From contig NZ_QQWG01000012.1 in assembly GCF_003863355.1 (NCBI RefSeq), forward strand, positions 62,001-126,000: a stretch of DNA of 64,000 nt, in the 5' to 3' direction. The notes beneath the pieces were generated by a model that was not told where the DNA came from, searched no databases, and worked only from the letters and a program-made list of their open reading frames with translations. Made by a program: the position numbers and the translations under genes. Shown here piece by piece: positions 1 through 9,540 of this stretch. The DNA is from Ancylomarina euxina (GTDB taxonomy: Bacteria > Bacteroidota > Bacteroidia > Bacteroidales > Marinifilaceae). Numbering within the stretch: position 1 is the first letter of the stretch; each line of letters starts with the position of its first letter.

Positions 1-1167
1 TATAGGACCAGAACCAATCAATTCATCACCATCGTACCAGGCAGCAAACTGTCCTGCAACCACAGCACGTTGAGGCTCGTCAAAAAGAATATATAAACCT
101 TCTTTCTTAAAATATATCGTCCCTTTTTGAAGTGGCTGACGATAACGAATTCTTATATCATAACGTCGTTCACATTCTTCGGTAGGCATTAAGTCCTGAC
201 GAATCCAATGGGTTTCTTCCTTCGAAATAAACAGCGCTTTTCGCATTAAAAGAGGATGAGAGTGCCCCATACCCGTATAGATGATATTCTCCTTAACATC
301 AGTACCAATTACAAATAAGGGTTCAGCTTTTCCACCAACATTCAACCCTTTTCGTTGTCCTACAGTATAGAAATGAGCGCCATTGTGTTCACCCACTTTT
401 TTACCATGATGTCTTCTAAACTGAAAGGGTTTAGCTAAGTCAGCTAATTCTTCAGATTTAGGTAGGATTCTGTGAGCGTTTTCAGCTAGTACTTCGACAA
501 TAATGCCAGGCTTAGCTTTAAGTTTCTGTTGTAAGAATACAGGTAAGTCTACCTTTCCTACAAAACAGATGCCTTGTGAGTCTTTCTTCTCAGCAGATGC
601 AAGCTTTTCTCTACGAGCTATTTCTCTAACTTCAGGCTTCTCAATATCACCAATTGGGAACATCGCTTTGGAAAGCTGATCTTGCGAAAGTTGACATAGA
701 AAATAGCTCTGATCCTTATTATTATCAACACCAGCTAAAAGGCTATAAACCTCTTTGCCATCAACTATTTTTGTTTCTTTTCTACAATAGTGTCCCGTTG
801 CTACGTAGTCAGCACCAAGTTCTACCGCCTTTTTTAAGAATACATCGAATTTAATTTCACGATTACAAAGTACATCAGGGTTTGGTGTACGTCCTTGTTC
901 ATATTCTGAGAACATATAATCAATTACCTGTGCTCGATATTCTGTGCTTAAATCAACAAAATGAAATGGAATATCTAATTTCTTAGCAACCATTTGTGCA
1001 AATAGAATATCCTCGTCAAAAGGACATTCTTCAGATTTTAAGCCAACTGTATCATTCCAGTTCTGCATAAACAAAGCTTCAACTTCGTAACCTTGCTCTT
1101 TTAGTAAATAGGCTGCTACACTTGAGTCAACTCCACCAGACAATCCTATTACAACTTTTTTTGTCAT
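1..1167 (-). CDS. mnmA: tRNA-specific 2-thiouridylase MnmA (3' end cut by window)
   Basis: Uses ATP and a relayed persulfide to put sulfur on U34 of the Lys, Glu and Gln tRNAs in the cytoplasm. The reading frame is open from the ATG at 1167 to the window edge (389 codons, no stop), so the C-terminus is missing. The PP-loop GLSGGVDSS lies at the N-terminus. Both catalytic cysteines are visible, in [12 protein letters not shown] and DSQGICFVG, and [10 protein letters not shown] follows. AGGAGAAAAAGAA stands directly before the ATG and supports the start. It is divergent from the DUF3078 gene. The full-length family is only slightly longer, so little is lost. The call is certain. Confidence 0.97.
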   Translation of the reverse strand, partial: MTKKVVIGLSGGVDSSVAAYLLKEQGYEVEALFMQNWNDTVGLKSEECPFDEDILFAQMVAKKLDIPFHFVDLSTEYRAQVIDYMFSEYEQGRTPNPDVLCNREIKFDVFLKKAVELGADYVATGHYCRKETKIVDGKEVYSLLAGVDNNKDQSYFLCQLSQDQLSKAMFPIGDIEKPEVREIARREKLASAEKKDSQGICFVGKVDLPVFLQQKLKAKPGIIVEVLAENAHRILPKSEELADLAKPFQFRRHHGKKVGEHNGAHFYTVGQRKGLNVGGKAEPLFVIGTDVKENIIYTGMGHSHPLLMRKALFISKEETHWIRQDLMPTEECERRYDIRIRYRQPLQKGTIYFKKEGLYILFDEPQRAVVAGQFAAWYDGDELIGSGPI

Positions 1168-1311
1168 TTCTTTTTCTCCTTCATTTTGAATCTGCAAATG
1201 TACTTATTAAAACTCTGAAGAGCAATATTGATTTTTTCGATATAATTAATGCTTATTTTTAAACAAATTAAATTAATTTAGTATACTGTTAGATCAGAAT
1301 ATTAATTAAAA

Positions 1312-2205
1312 ATGAAAATAATGACTAGAAATTTACTTTTCGTATTCTTTGCACTTCTATGTCTTAATCTTAGTGCACAAGAGACTCAGGACACAAGCTA
1401 TTGGAAAAAAGGAGGTATGGCTTCCTTATCTTTTTCTCAGACTTCTCTAAGTAATTGGTCTGGTGGTGGAGATAATGCTATTTCAACTAATGTGCAGTTG
1501 AATCTATTTGCTAATTATACTAAAGCTAAAAATGCCTGGGATAATACTTTGAAGTTAGAATATGGCCTATTGAAACAAGGAGATGAGGGAACACGAAAGA
1601 GTATTGATAAGATTGACTTTGTAACTAAATATGGACATCAGGCAAGTAAAAAATGGTATTATACAGCCTTGTTAGATTTTAAATCTCAGTTTGCAAAAGG
1701 TTATAATTATGCAAAAAGTGAAACAGAATCTGATGTAAAAGTTTCAAATTTTATGGCCCCAGCATATCTTTTACTTTCTCTGGGTATGGACTACAAGCCA
1801 AACGATATATTTTCAGCTTATTTGTCACCTGTAACAGGTAAGACAACCATTGTTAATGATACCGAATTATCAGACGCAGGGGCTTTTGGTGTAGATCCAG
1901 GTGATAAGGTTAGATATGAATTTGGTGCGTTAACTAAGTTAACGTTAAAGAAATCGATTGCTAAAAATGTTGATTTGAAGAGTACACTTGACCTATTTAC
2001 AGCCTATTCTGATACTTTCGGAAATATTGATGTGAACTGGGATTTGATGATTAATATGAAAGTGAATGAATTCCTAACCGCTTCGATTAATACAACATTG
2101 GTTTACGACGATGATGTACAATATGTGAATAAGGATGGCGTTAATAAGGGTGTAAAGGTTCAATTCAAAGAAATATTAGGAATTGGATTATCGTATAAGT
2201 TCTAA
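1312..2205 (+). CDS. DUF3078 family outer-membrane protein
   Basis: The 297-residue protein has an N-terminal signal peptide ending near LNLSAQ. Alternating aromatic and polar strands run to a terminal aromatic residue (LSYKF), the usual end of a Bacteroidota outer-membrane beta barrel. The motif SQTSLSNWSGGGDN after the signal peptide is typical of the DUF3078 family. Its function is not known. A second ATG three codons downstream is an equally possible start. A strong hairpin terminator follows, so it is probably transcribed alone. Confidence 0.8.
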   Translation: MKIMTRNLLFVFFALLCLNLSAQETQDTSYWKKGGMASLSFSQTSLSNWSGGGDNAISTNVQLNLFANYTKAKNAWDNTLKLEYGLLKQGDEGTRKSIDKIDFVTKYGHQASKKWYYTALLDFKSQFAKGYNYAKSETESDVKVSNFMAPAYLLLSLGMDYKPNDIFSAYLSPVTGKTTIVNDTELSDAGAFGVDPGDKVRYEFGALTKLTLKKSIAKNVDLKSTLDLFTAYSDTFGNIDVNWDLMINMKVNEFLTASINTTLVYDDDVQYVNKDGVNKGVKVQFKEILGIGLSYKF

Positions 2206-2224
2206 AATAAGCTCATAATATTTC

Positions 2225-2262
2225 AAAATGCCTCTTAAGTTTTACTTGAGAGGCATTTTTTG
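2225..2262 (+). terminator. Rho-independent terminator after DUF3078 gene
   Basis: The arms AAAATGCCTCTTAAGT and ACTTGAGAGGCATTTT pair over 16 positions with one G:U and a 3-nt loop. A run of T follows. Confidence 0.85.
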
Positions 2263-2391
2263 AATTTATAATTAGTTGAAATTAACAGTTTAGAGATATT
2301 TTCAGCTTACCTATTTCAAACAAAAAAACATTTGTTTTCTTACTGTTAAGCTAGCTTAAAAATTGTATTTTCGGGATAAATTAGATTTACT

Positions 2392-5300
2392 ATGTCATCA
2401 TTGAATATATATCGAGCGTCAGCTGGATCAGGAAAAACCTACACACTCACAAGAGAATATTTGAAGCTCGTTTTCGAAGAGGCTTTGAACTATCGAAGCA
2501 TTTTGGCAGTAACCTTTACCAATAAGGCCACTGATGAGATGAAATCGAGAATATTAAAGGAAATTTATATTCTCTCGAAAGGCGAGAAATCACCCTATGC
2601 TTTAGAGCTAATGGAGCTTAATCGTTTGGATGCAATTGGTTTGCAAATAAAGGCAAAAGAAATCCTTAACCGATTATTACACGACTATAGTCGATTTTCG
2701 GTAACCACAATTGATAGTTTCTTTCAAAAAGTAGTCCGTTCATTTACCAGAGAAATAGGTTTACAAATGGGCTTTAATATTGAGCTCGATCAGCGTAAAG
2801 TTTTAAACGAGGTCGTAGATCTTTTATTTCTCGATGTAGATGAGGACGAACAATTACGTTCTTGGTTGTCTGATTTTGCTGAATCGAAGATAAAGGAGGG
2901 TAAAACCTGGAATTTTAAGAATGATATTCTTGAAGTTGGGACTGAGGTTTTCAAGGAAGACTATATGAATTTTGATAAGGTCTTGATCGAAAAGCTATCG
3001 GATAAGAACTTTTTGAATGTTTACCGAAAGGGCTTAAAACAAATTAAAGACGAATTTGAAAATACACTCAAAGAGATTGGAACCAAGGCGGTTTGTTTAA
3101 TCGAAAACCAAGGATTGACCATTACTGATTTTTCTTACGGGAAATCAGGCTTTGCGAATTATTTCTACAAGCTGCAAGCAGGTGATTTTGATGAGCCTGG
3201 TACGCGAGTTTTAGCGGCCATAGATAATCCGGATAAATGGACAACTGCTAAGGCGAGTTCTGATTTAAAAGCGGCAGTCTCCTCAGTTTACTCTACTGGT
3301 TTGGGAGCTTTGTTGAAAAATGCCGTTGAGTTCTTTAATAATGAATGTCATTTGTATTTTTCAACAGATAAAACCTTGAAATACATCTATACGCTGGGTA
3401 TTTTAACGGATATTTCAAAAAAGATTAAAGCTTTCACCGAGGATGAAAACCTGTTTTTATTATCCGAAGCCTCTCGTTTACTTCGTAGCATTATTGGAAC
3501 TAACGATACGCCTTTCGTTTATGAGAAAATTGGGAATGTGTATAAGCATTTCATGATCGATGAGTTTCAGGATACCTCTTCTATGCAATGGGAAAATTTC
3601 CGTCCATTGGTAGGGAATTCATTGGCGGAGGATAATCGCTCTTTGGTTGTGGGAGATGTGAAACAGTCAATTTACCGTTGGAGAAATGGTGATTGGAAAT
3701 TACTCGCTGAGCAATTGGACGTTGATTTTAAAGATCAGGGAATAAATGGCTTAACCTTGGATATGAACTGGCGAAGTTCAAAGAACGTCATTAACTTTAA
3801 TAATGCCTTATATGCATTGGCGTCTCAGGCTTTGCAGAACGATTATAATAATGATATTCCTGATGGTTTAGAAGACAAGTTAAGTCTTGAGCAAGCTCGA
3901 ATACTTAATGCTTATGCAGATGTTTATCAGGATTATCCTGGAGGAGAAGACAAGTGCCCTGGATACGTGAAAGCGAATATGATCGAAGTTGAAAAAGGAG
4001 AGAAGTGGATTGATCGCGTTTTAGAATTATTGCCAAGTCAAATTGAGGAGATCCAAACTAAGGGTTACAAGGCTGGCGATATGGCTATTTTGGTTCGGAA
4101 TGGACGTGAAGGGGCTATGATTGCTAATAAACTGATGACTTATAGAAATTCAGAATCTGCAATTGAAGGCGTAAATTATAATGTGATCTCAAATGAGTCG
4201 CTCTATCTCAAGAACTCTTCAGTTATCAGTTTTCTATCCCATTTATTGAGGTATTTTATTTACCCCGAGGATAAAATTAACTTAGCTTATTTACTGCAGG
4301 AATACAGTCTATATCTAAAAGAAATAAAGCCTGAAAACTTTGATGATATATTTGCTCAGAGCGAAGATTCAGAAGACATATTTAAAGGTTTGTTTCCAGC
4401 TGCATTTACCGAAAATATCTCATTTTTAAAGAGACAGGCTCTTTTCGATTTAGTCGAACAGTTAATTGATATTTTTGAACTGAATAAGCGTACAACCGAT
4501 TTTACTTATTTAGAAGCCTATCAGGATTTGGTCTTAGGCTTTTCTCGTAGCGATGCGCCAGATCTCAATTCATTTGTCGATTATTGGGAAGAGCGAAAGG
4601 GTAAGGAAGTTATCTCTGTTTCTGATCATCAGGATGCCATTCGTATTCTAACCATTCATAAGTCGAAAGGTTTGGAGTTTAAGGCTGTTTTATTGCCTTT
4701 TTGCGATTGGGATTTGGATGATGTGAAGCACACAAAAATTCTTTGGTGTCAGCCAGAAATGGAAGGTTTTAATAGCATTGATGTCTTGCCAATTCGTTAC
4801 GGATCAGATTTAAAACAGACGATATATTATAAAGAGTATTTTGCAGAAAAGCTTCAAGCTTATATCGATAACCTGAATTTGCTATATGTTGCAACAACTC
4901 GAGCAGAAGAAATTTTAATTACCTATTCACCTTTACCAACAAATGATCAGTTTTCTAAGGTCAGTCATCTTTTATACCATATTTTTGAGAATGCAGCCAA
5001 GTATTCTTCTGACTTTAGTGGTAAAGAGATCATCAATATGAATACGTATTGGGATGATGAGAATAATTGTTTTGAATTAGGCGCGTTAACTGTAAAAGAG
5101 AGTGAAGATATTGAACATGAAGCTGAGCAGTTAATGACCGAGTACCCAGCTGCAATGCTTGATGATAGATTGAAATTACGTTCTCATGCTGCAGATTACT
5201 TTGATTTTTCTGAAGCCGCATCTATCGATAGTTTTGCTCCAATAAATAGAGGTAATATCTTGCATAGTTTATTTCAGGATATTGAATATTACGATGATAT

Positions 5301-5661
5301 AGAGAAGGCGATAGCTAAAAAAAGGCATGAGGGTAAGTTAGACGAATTACAGGCAGATGAAGTTCAAGAAATGGTGGCAGATTTGTTTAAAAATCCTCAA
5401 ATAGCTTCTTGGTTTTCTAAAGACTGGCGTGTAATAAATGAGCGTGATATTTTATTGGGAGATGAAAATACTTTACGCCCAGATAGAGTGATTGTGAAAG
5501 ATGATCAAGCGATTGTGATTGATTATAAGTTTGGTAAGAAGAAGGAAAAAACTCATATTTATCAGGTTGGAGCCTATAAAAAACTGCTTGAGAAAATGAA
5601 TTATAAGCAGGTCAGTGCTTTTATCCTTTATGGTAAATTAGATGAAATAGTAGAAGTATAA
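2392..5661 (+). CDS. UvrD/RecB-like helicase-nuclease (AddA-like)
   Basis: A 1089-residue superfamily 1A helicase of the exonuclease V beta/AddA type, expected to process double-strand DNA ends for recombination. Visible motifs in order are Walker A ASAGSGKT near residue 10, AVTFTNKATDEM (motif Ia), MIDEFQDTS (motif II), VGDVKQSIYRWR (motif III), MNWRSSKNVI (motif IV), TIHKSKGLEFKAV (motif V) and YVATTRAEE (motif VI). The C-terminus carries a PD-(D/E)XK nuclease signature, RPDRVIVKDDQAIVIDYKFG. A partner AddB-like gene is not adjacent. The MORN lipoprotein starts 20 nt downstream and may be co-transcribed. The symbol addA is withheld because these Bacteroidota proteins are divergent. Confidence 0.9.
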   Translation: MSSLNIYRASAGSGKTYTLTREYLKLVFEEALNYRSILAVTFTNKATDEMKSRILKEIYILSKGEKSPYALELMELNRLDAIGLQIKAKEILNRLLHDYSRFSVTTIDSFFQKVVRSFTREIGLQMGFNIELDQRKVLNEVVDLLFLDVDEDEQLRSWLSDFAESKIKEGKTWNFKNDILEVGTEVFKEDYMNFDKVLIEKLSDKNFLNVYRKGLKQIKDEFENTLKEIGTKAVCLIENQGLTITDFSYGKSGFANYFYKLQAGDFDEPGTRVLAAIDNPDKWTTAKASSDLKAAVSSVYSTGLGALLKNAVEFFNNECHLYFSTDKTLKYIYTLGILTDISKKIKAFTEDENLFLLSEASRLLRSIIGTNDTPFVYEKIGNVYKHFMIDEFQDTSSMQWENFRPLVGNSLAEDNRSLVVGDVKQSIYRWRNGDWKLLAEQLDVDFKDQGINGLTLDMNWRSSKNVINFNNALYALASQALQNDYNNDIPDGLEDKLSLEQARILNAYADVYQDYPGGEDKCPGYVKANMIEVEKGEKWIDRVLELLPSQIEEIQTKGYKAGDMAILVRNGREGAMIANKLMTYRNSESAIEGVNYNVISNESLYLKNSSVISFLSHLLRYFIYPEDKINLAYLLQEYSLYLKEIKPENFDDIFAQSEDSEDIFKGLFPAAFTENISFLKRQALFDLVEQLIDIFELNKRTTDFTYLEAYQDLVLGFSRSDAPDLNSFVDYWEERKGKEVISVSDHQDAIRILTIHKSKGLEFKAVLLPFCDWDLDDVKHTKILWCQPEMEGFNSIDVLPIRYGSDLKQTIYYKEYFAEKLQAYIDNLNLLYVATTRAEEILITYSPLPTNDQFSKVSHLLYHIFENAAKYSSDFSGKEIINMNTYWDDENNCFELGALTVKESEDIEHEAEQLMTEYPAAMLDDRLKLRSHAADYFDFSEAASIDSFAPINRGNILHSLFQDIEYYDDIEKAIAKKRHEGKLDELQADEVQEMVADLFKNPQIASWFSKDWRVINERDILLGDENTLRPDRVIVKDDQAIVIDYKFGKKKEKTHIYQVGAYKKLLEKMNYKQVSAFILYGKLDEIVEV

Positions 5662-5681
5662 CCTAAACAGATAAGCCTAAA

Positions 5682-6473
5682 ATGAAACTAAGCCTAATTT
5701 TATTATTGATTTTCCTATTATCGTCCTGTGACTTTATCGTTGAAAAATTTTCTAAGAAGAACGATGTGGTTGAGCAATCTTTTTCTATAGATTCCAGTTC
5801 TACTGATTCAAAATCGATTAATGGGGAGGTTAGATATAAATTTCCGAGTGGTAAATTAAAATCAATTGTTAACTATAAGGACAATAAGAAAATAGGCATT
5901 AGCCATTCTTTTTATGAAACAGGAGAAAAACAATATGAGATTCCCTATGTGGATGGGAAAAAGCATGGCGAGGTTAAATGGTTTTATAAGAGTGGTAAGT
6001 TGTATCGATCGACAAGCTATATTGCGGGTGCTAAGCATGGCCCACAGAGAAAATATTGGGAAGATGGCAAGATAAAATCCGAAATGAATTATATGGACAA
6101 TATGATGTGTGCTGGACTGAAGGAATTCACAAATATAGGGAAGCAAAAGGAAGAACCTCAAATAAAGGTTAAACATGTGAACCTTCTAAGAGATTCAGAT
6201 ATGTACCATTTGGAGTTGAGCTTGAATATGAAATTCAAGAATGTGCAGTTTTATATCGGAGAACTGTTGAATGGAAAAAGCCTTCCTGTGAAAGTCAATT
6301 CATTTATGAGCGAACTGGAAACAAAAAAAGGAAAGGCTATTTTTAAGTTTAGTATTCCGAAAGGTCGTAATGCCAATCGAGACATACCTATTGTTGCTGT
6401 TGTTAAGACAGCTTATCAAAACTATTACATTCTCAGCACCAAGACAAATGTAAATGTTCGAAATCCGAACTAG
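5682..6473 (+). CDS. MORN-repeat lipoprotein
   Basis: The 263-residue protein has a lipoprotein signal peptide with lipobox LLSSC at about residue 16. About four MORN_2-type repeats follow (for example YKFPSGKLKSIVNYKDNKK and FYETGEKQYEIPYVDGKKHG), the kind seen in YwqK-like proteins. The last 90 residues are a separate beta-rich domain of unknown function. MORN_2 repeats are often annotated as antitoxin-like, but no toxin partner is present, so I do not propose that role. Probably anchored on the periplasmic face of a membrane. Confidence 0.75.
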   Translation: MKLSLILLLIFLLSSCDFIVEKFSKKNDVVEQSFSIDSSSTDSKSINGEVRYKFPSGKLKSIVNYKDNKKIGISHSFYETGEKQYEIPYVDGKKHGEVKWFYKSGKLYRSTSYIAGAKHGPQRKYWEDGKIKSEMNYMDNMMCAGLKEFTNIGKQKEEPQIKVKHVNLLRDSDMYHLELSLNMKFKNVQFYIGELLNGKSLPVKVNSFMSELETKKGKAIFKFSIPKGRNANRDIPIVAVVKTAYQNYYILSTKTNVNVRNPN

Positions 6474-6617
6474 ATCTTTTAGTTGTTTTTTTATTTATCA
6501 AAGCATCGGGTGTATTTTTCATACATTAAAGTCAGTATCTTTACGCTCTATTTCTGATCATTTTTTAGATGTTCCGAAAGAAAAAGAAATCAAATAAGAA
6601 TTAATAAAATAGTAAGC

Positions 6618-7664
6618 ATGTTTAATTTCGATGATATAAATCTGGACCAAATAGTGGTTCACAATGTAGGTAACAAACATCATGAGGAGACTTTGAAACT
6701 TTCAAAGCAGGGAATACAATTGGAAGATGATGATGTTAGAGATATCTTATTGAAATATTTTTTATCTGCTTTTAATAAAGAAGAGTTCTACAATTTTCAG
6801 CATGAAGAAGGATTAAGCATGAACGAGGTGTATTGTTTTGCTAGTGAATTCTTTGAGGATAATGAGAGCTTCTACGATCAATCGGTAAATGTTGCTATGC
6901 ACCTCTACGATAAGTCGAATCACCCTAATATTAAAGGTGGAGAGTTTTATTTGGTTGCGTTCTCTGGTTGTATTATCGATGGGGAGGTTTGTGATGCCTT
7001 GGGTATTTTCAAATCAGAAAATAAGGATACCTTCCTAAAGGTATACCAGAATCAGGAAAACTTCGAATTGGGTTGTGAAAGTGGAATCAATATCAAGAAA
7101 TTGGATAAAGGTTGTTTGATTTTTAATACTGAGAAGGAAAATGGCTACAAGGTTTGTATCGTTGATAAAACCAATAAGAATGGTGAGGCAATCTATTGGA
7201 AAGAAGATTTCTTGAACCTAAAGCTTCGTGAAGATGATTTCTACCACACTCAGAATTATCTTGAAATGTGTAAGGGCTTTATTGGTGAGGTTTACAACGA
7301 TGAGAATGAAGTCGCAAAAGCCGATCAGATTGATTTGATGAATAAGTCGATTAACTTTTTTAAAGACAAAAAAGAGTTTAATGAGGAGTTATTTAAGCGT
7401 GAAGTGATTGAGCAGCCAGAGGTTGTAAATGCCTTTGACGAATACAAGAACTATTACCAAAGCGAGCACGATCACGATATTAATGCCGAGTTTAGCATTA
7501 ATAAAGACGCTGTAAAGGGAGAGCAAAGATTCTTTAAACAAGTCTTGAAGCTGGATAAGAATTTTCATGTTTATATTCATGGCCAAAGGAAGTTTCTTGA
7601 GAAGGGCTACGATGCAGCCCGCGATATGAGTTTCTATAAGCTCTTTTTTAGAGAGGAGAATTAG
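6618..7664 (+). CDS. Nucleoid-associated protein, YejK/NdpA family
   Basis: The 348-residue protein resembles the 37-kDa nucleoid-associated family. It has the N-terminal pattern IDQIVVHNVGNK-like (DQIVVHNVGNKHHEE), the central FYLVAFSGCIIDGEVCDALGIFKSE and a late NFHVYIHGQRKFLEKGYD segment. E. coli YejK binds DNA in the nucleoid; the role in Bacteroidota is not established. It is a single gene with its own strong terminator. Confidence 0.82.
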   Translation: MFNFDDINLDQIVVHNVGNKHHEETLKLSKQGIQLEDDDVRDILLKYFLSAFNKEEFYNFQHEEGLSMNEVYCFASEFFEDNESFYDQSVNVAMHLYDKSNHPNIKGGEFYLVAFSGCIIDGEVCDALGIFKSENKDTFLKVYQNQENFELGCESGINIKKLDKGCLIFNTEKENGYKVCIVDKTNKNGEAIYWKEDFLNLKLREDDFYHTQNYLEMCKGFIGEVYNDENEVAKADQIDLMNKSINFFKDKKEFNEELFKREVIEQPEVVNAFDEYKNYYQSEHDHDINAEFSINKDAVKGEQRFFKQVLKLDKNFHVYIHGQRKFLEKGYDAARDMSFYKLFFREEN

Positions 7665-7686
7665 AATATAAAGCGCAAAATATAAA

Positions 7687-7718
7687 GCCAACAGAATTTT
7701 TTTTCTGTTGGCTTTTTT
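7687..7718 (+). terminator. Rho-independent terminator after yejK-like gene
   Basis: A perfect 10-bp stem (GCCAACAGAA/TTCTGTTGGC) has a six-T loop and is followed by six T. Confidence 0.9.
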
Positions 7719-7875
7719 GGTATGTCGGGCATGGTGATATACTAGCAGGATGGACTTGCAACAAAAATGTGGACCATAAGATAAGTTTTTTATCCGCTGC
7801 TATTATGCTCTGACTATATGCAAACCTAAGGGAATAATCGGGAACAATAAAAGTGAGACCCTCAGAGTATATACA
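7719..7875. other. Intergenic spacer with no recognised gene
   Basis: This is the middle of the 301-bp convergent gap between the nucleoid-protein gene and the psrC-like gene. It lies between two terminators that face each other. I see no ORF, RNA gene or repeat in it. Confidence 0.5.
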
Positions 7876-7918
7876 TAAAAAAACCGCCTCCTATGGGTCA
7901 AACCAAAGAAGACGGCTT
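7876..7918 (-). terminator. Terminator of the psr-like operon
   Basis: Read on the minus strand, AAGCCGTCTTC pairs with GGAGGCGGTTT over 11 positions, counting three G:U pairs. A T-tract follows. It lies about 50 nt after the NrfD-family stop codon. Confidence 0.75.
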
Positions 7919-7965
7919 ATTAGCAATAAAAGATCAGAGCGTTTCTCTGAACTTAATCTAAACCA

Positions 7966-8907
7966 CTAATAAAAATATTGGCTGATTTGCCCAGCATCAA
8001 CTATGATGAATCGGAAAACCAGGCCTCCAATAAGAATAAGTATTGCTGGTAAAGCGACAGGAATATGTTTGCCTCTAAGTTCCATCACTTCGAGAATTGC
8101 AGGAATAACTAAACCCAATAGAACCACACCACCCCAGAAAGGTAGAGTGTAAGCACCTCCGAGGAATAACTGAGCGGCTTCAATTTGAGCTGCATTACTG
8201 GCCATAAATCCCATAAACAGGTGAATGATAAAGAAGACTTCGATACCAATCAAGAGCAAATCGATTTTGCTAAACAGGCTGCGTTCCAATTTTTCTTTGG
8301 ATAGCCACATGATGGTGGCGGCACCAGTCGATAATCCTGAAACCAGGAATAAAGGGCCTAAAATCGAAGTGTTCCAAAGTGGACGAGCATTGAATGCGGA
8401 TAAAAGAATACCCGTGTAAATACCAAGAATCACAGATGAGATAATCATTGTCCAGGCGAAGGTTTTGCGGTACTTTTGAACAAATACTTCTACCCATTCG
8501 AGGAATTTAAGCTGCCAGGTCCAGTTAGGAATTAAGTCGCGCCAATAGCTCAAACACCAAGCCATAGAAAGCGGTGTGATCAGCATCAGAATCCATGCAC
8601 CCCACGACATAGGCGATTCAATTCGAATGGTGGTGTAGAGTTGCCAGAAATAAAGTTTATTTTTTAAATCCAGAAAGAGAGCACCTAAGCCTACCATTAA
8701 AATAATGGGGACTAGGAATGTTGCTTTTCTGACTGCAGTTGGTAGCTCTTTTTCTTTACCTAATAGTGAATATAGAGCAGCAAAGAATAGAATTCCAGCG
8801 GCCAAACCTCCCAGAAAAAGGTAAAGAGGAATTTCCCAGCCCCAAATACCAAGTGTGGGATCAATGTGTGGATTCATTCTTCCGCTAATTAAAATTTCTT
8901 CATTCAT
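7966..8907 (-). CDS. NrfD/PsrC-family quinol-oxidising membrane subunit
   Basis: A 313-residue integral membrane protein with about eight or nine hydrophobic helices. The pattern WGWEIPLYLFLGGLAAGILF near the N-terminus marks the NrfD/PsrC family. In the family this subunit takes electrons from menaquinol and passes them to the Fe-S subunit on the periplasmic side. It is the last gene of the molybdoenzyme operon, 99 nt after the Fe-S subunit. The start ATG at 8907 is followed by a short polar segment and then the first helix. Confidence 0.9.
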   Translation of the reverse strand: MNEEILISGRMNPHIDPTLGIWGWEIPLYLFLGGLAAGILFFAALYSLLGKEKELPTAVRKATFLVPIILMVGLGALFLDLKNKLYFWQLYTTIRIESPMSWGAWILMLITPLSMAWCLSYWRDLIPNWTWQLKFLEWVEVFVQKYRKTFAWTMIISSVILGIYTGILLSAFNARPLWNTSILGPLFLVSGLSTGAATIMWLSKEKLERSLFSKIDLLLIGIEVFFIIHLFMGFMASNAAQIEAAQLFLGGAYTLPFWGGVVLLGLVIPAILEVMELRGKHIPVALPAILILIGGLVFRFIIVDAGQISQYFY

Positions 8908-9006
8908 AACTAAAATTTAGATTTTAGGTTTTGAGATTCTAGATTTGAGAAAAAGGTAGCCTTGAAAATTTCTCTTATCTTATTTCTATGATCTCATCAT
9001 CTATAA

Positions 9007-9540
9007 TTAGATTAAATAATATACCTGTGGTTTTGTCCCAACTTCTGGAGCGAGTACTTTCCAGCCTCTGTTCTTAAGAAGTTGACTCACCTGACTTTCA
9101 GAATCGTCCAAATCACCAAAATACATACAGCTGGTAGGACAAACCGAAACGCAGGATGGGTTTTTACCTTCCTTTAATCTATGATTACAGAAACTGCATT
9201 TATCTACGAATCCATCGGGATGCGAGTATCGAGCATTGTAAGGGCAAGATTGTACACAAGCCCCGCATCCAATACATTTCGATCGATCCACCATGACTAA
9301 TCCACCATTCTCGTAGTGACTGGCTCCAGTAGGGCAGCAACGCACACAAGGTGAGTTTTCACAATGGTTACAGCGTTCAGATCGCAATTCGATGCTCACA
9401 TTAGGGAAAGTTCCTTTAGCATTTTCTATCACCCAATCACGACAATAACCAATGGGTACGCGGTTTTCATTTTGGCAGGCTACAACGCAATCGCTGCATC
9501 CTACACATTTTTTCGTATCAATGATCATTGCATATCTCAT
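9007..9540 (-). CDS. Four-cluster ferredoxin subunit (PsrB/PhsB/NrfC type)
   Basis: A 177-residue electron-transfer subunit with four cysteine clusters in the usual DMSO-reductase-family order. The first is CVGCSDCVVACQNEN, then CNHCENSPCVRCCP, CIGCGACVQSCP, and finally CSFCNHRLKEG followed by CVSVCP. It has no signal peptide, so it should be exported bound to the Tat-dependent catalytic subunit. Its ATG overlaps the stop of the catalytic gene by 4 nt, indicating translational coupling. It wires the NrfD-type membrane subunit to the molybdenum subunit. Confidence 0.93.
   Translation of the reverse strand: MRYAMIIDTKKCVGCSDCVVACQNENRVPIGYCRDWVIENAKGTFPNVSIELRSERCNHCENSPCVRCCPTGASHYENGGLVMVDRSKCIGCGACVQSCPYNARYSHPDGFVDKCSFCNHRLKEGKNPSCVSVCPTSCMYFGDLDDSESQVSQLLKNRGWKVLAPEVGTKPQVYYLI

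Noticed and set aside
5682-6473. Toxin-antitoxin role for the MORN lipoprotein
   Set aside because: The YwqK-like label comes from automatic naming; there is no toxin partner and the protein is a secreted lipoprotein.
6569-6604. An 11-codon lysine-rich frame (MFRKKKKSNKN) in the gap before the YejK-like gene
   Set aside because: Too short, no supporting ribosome site, and A-rich sequence gives such frames by chance.
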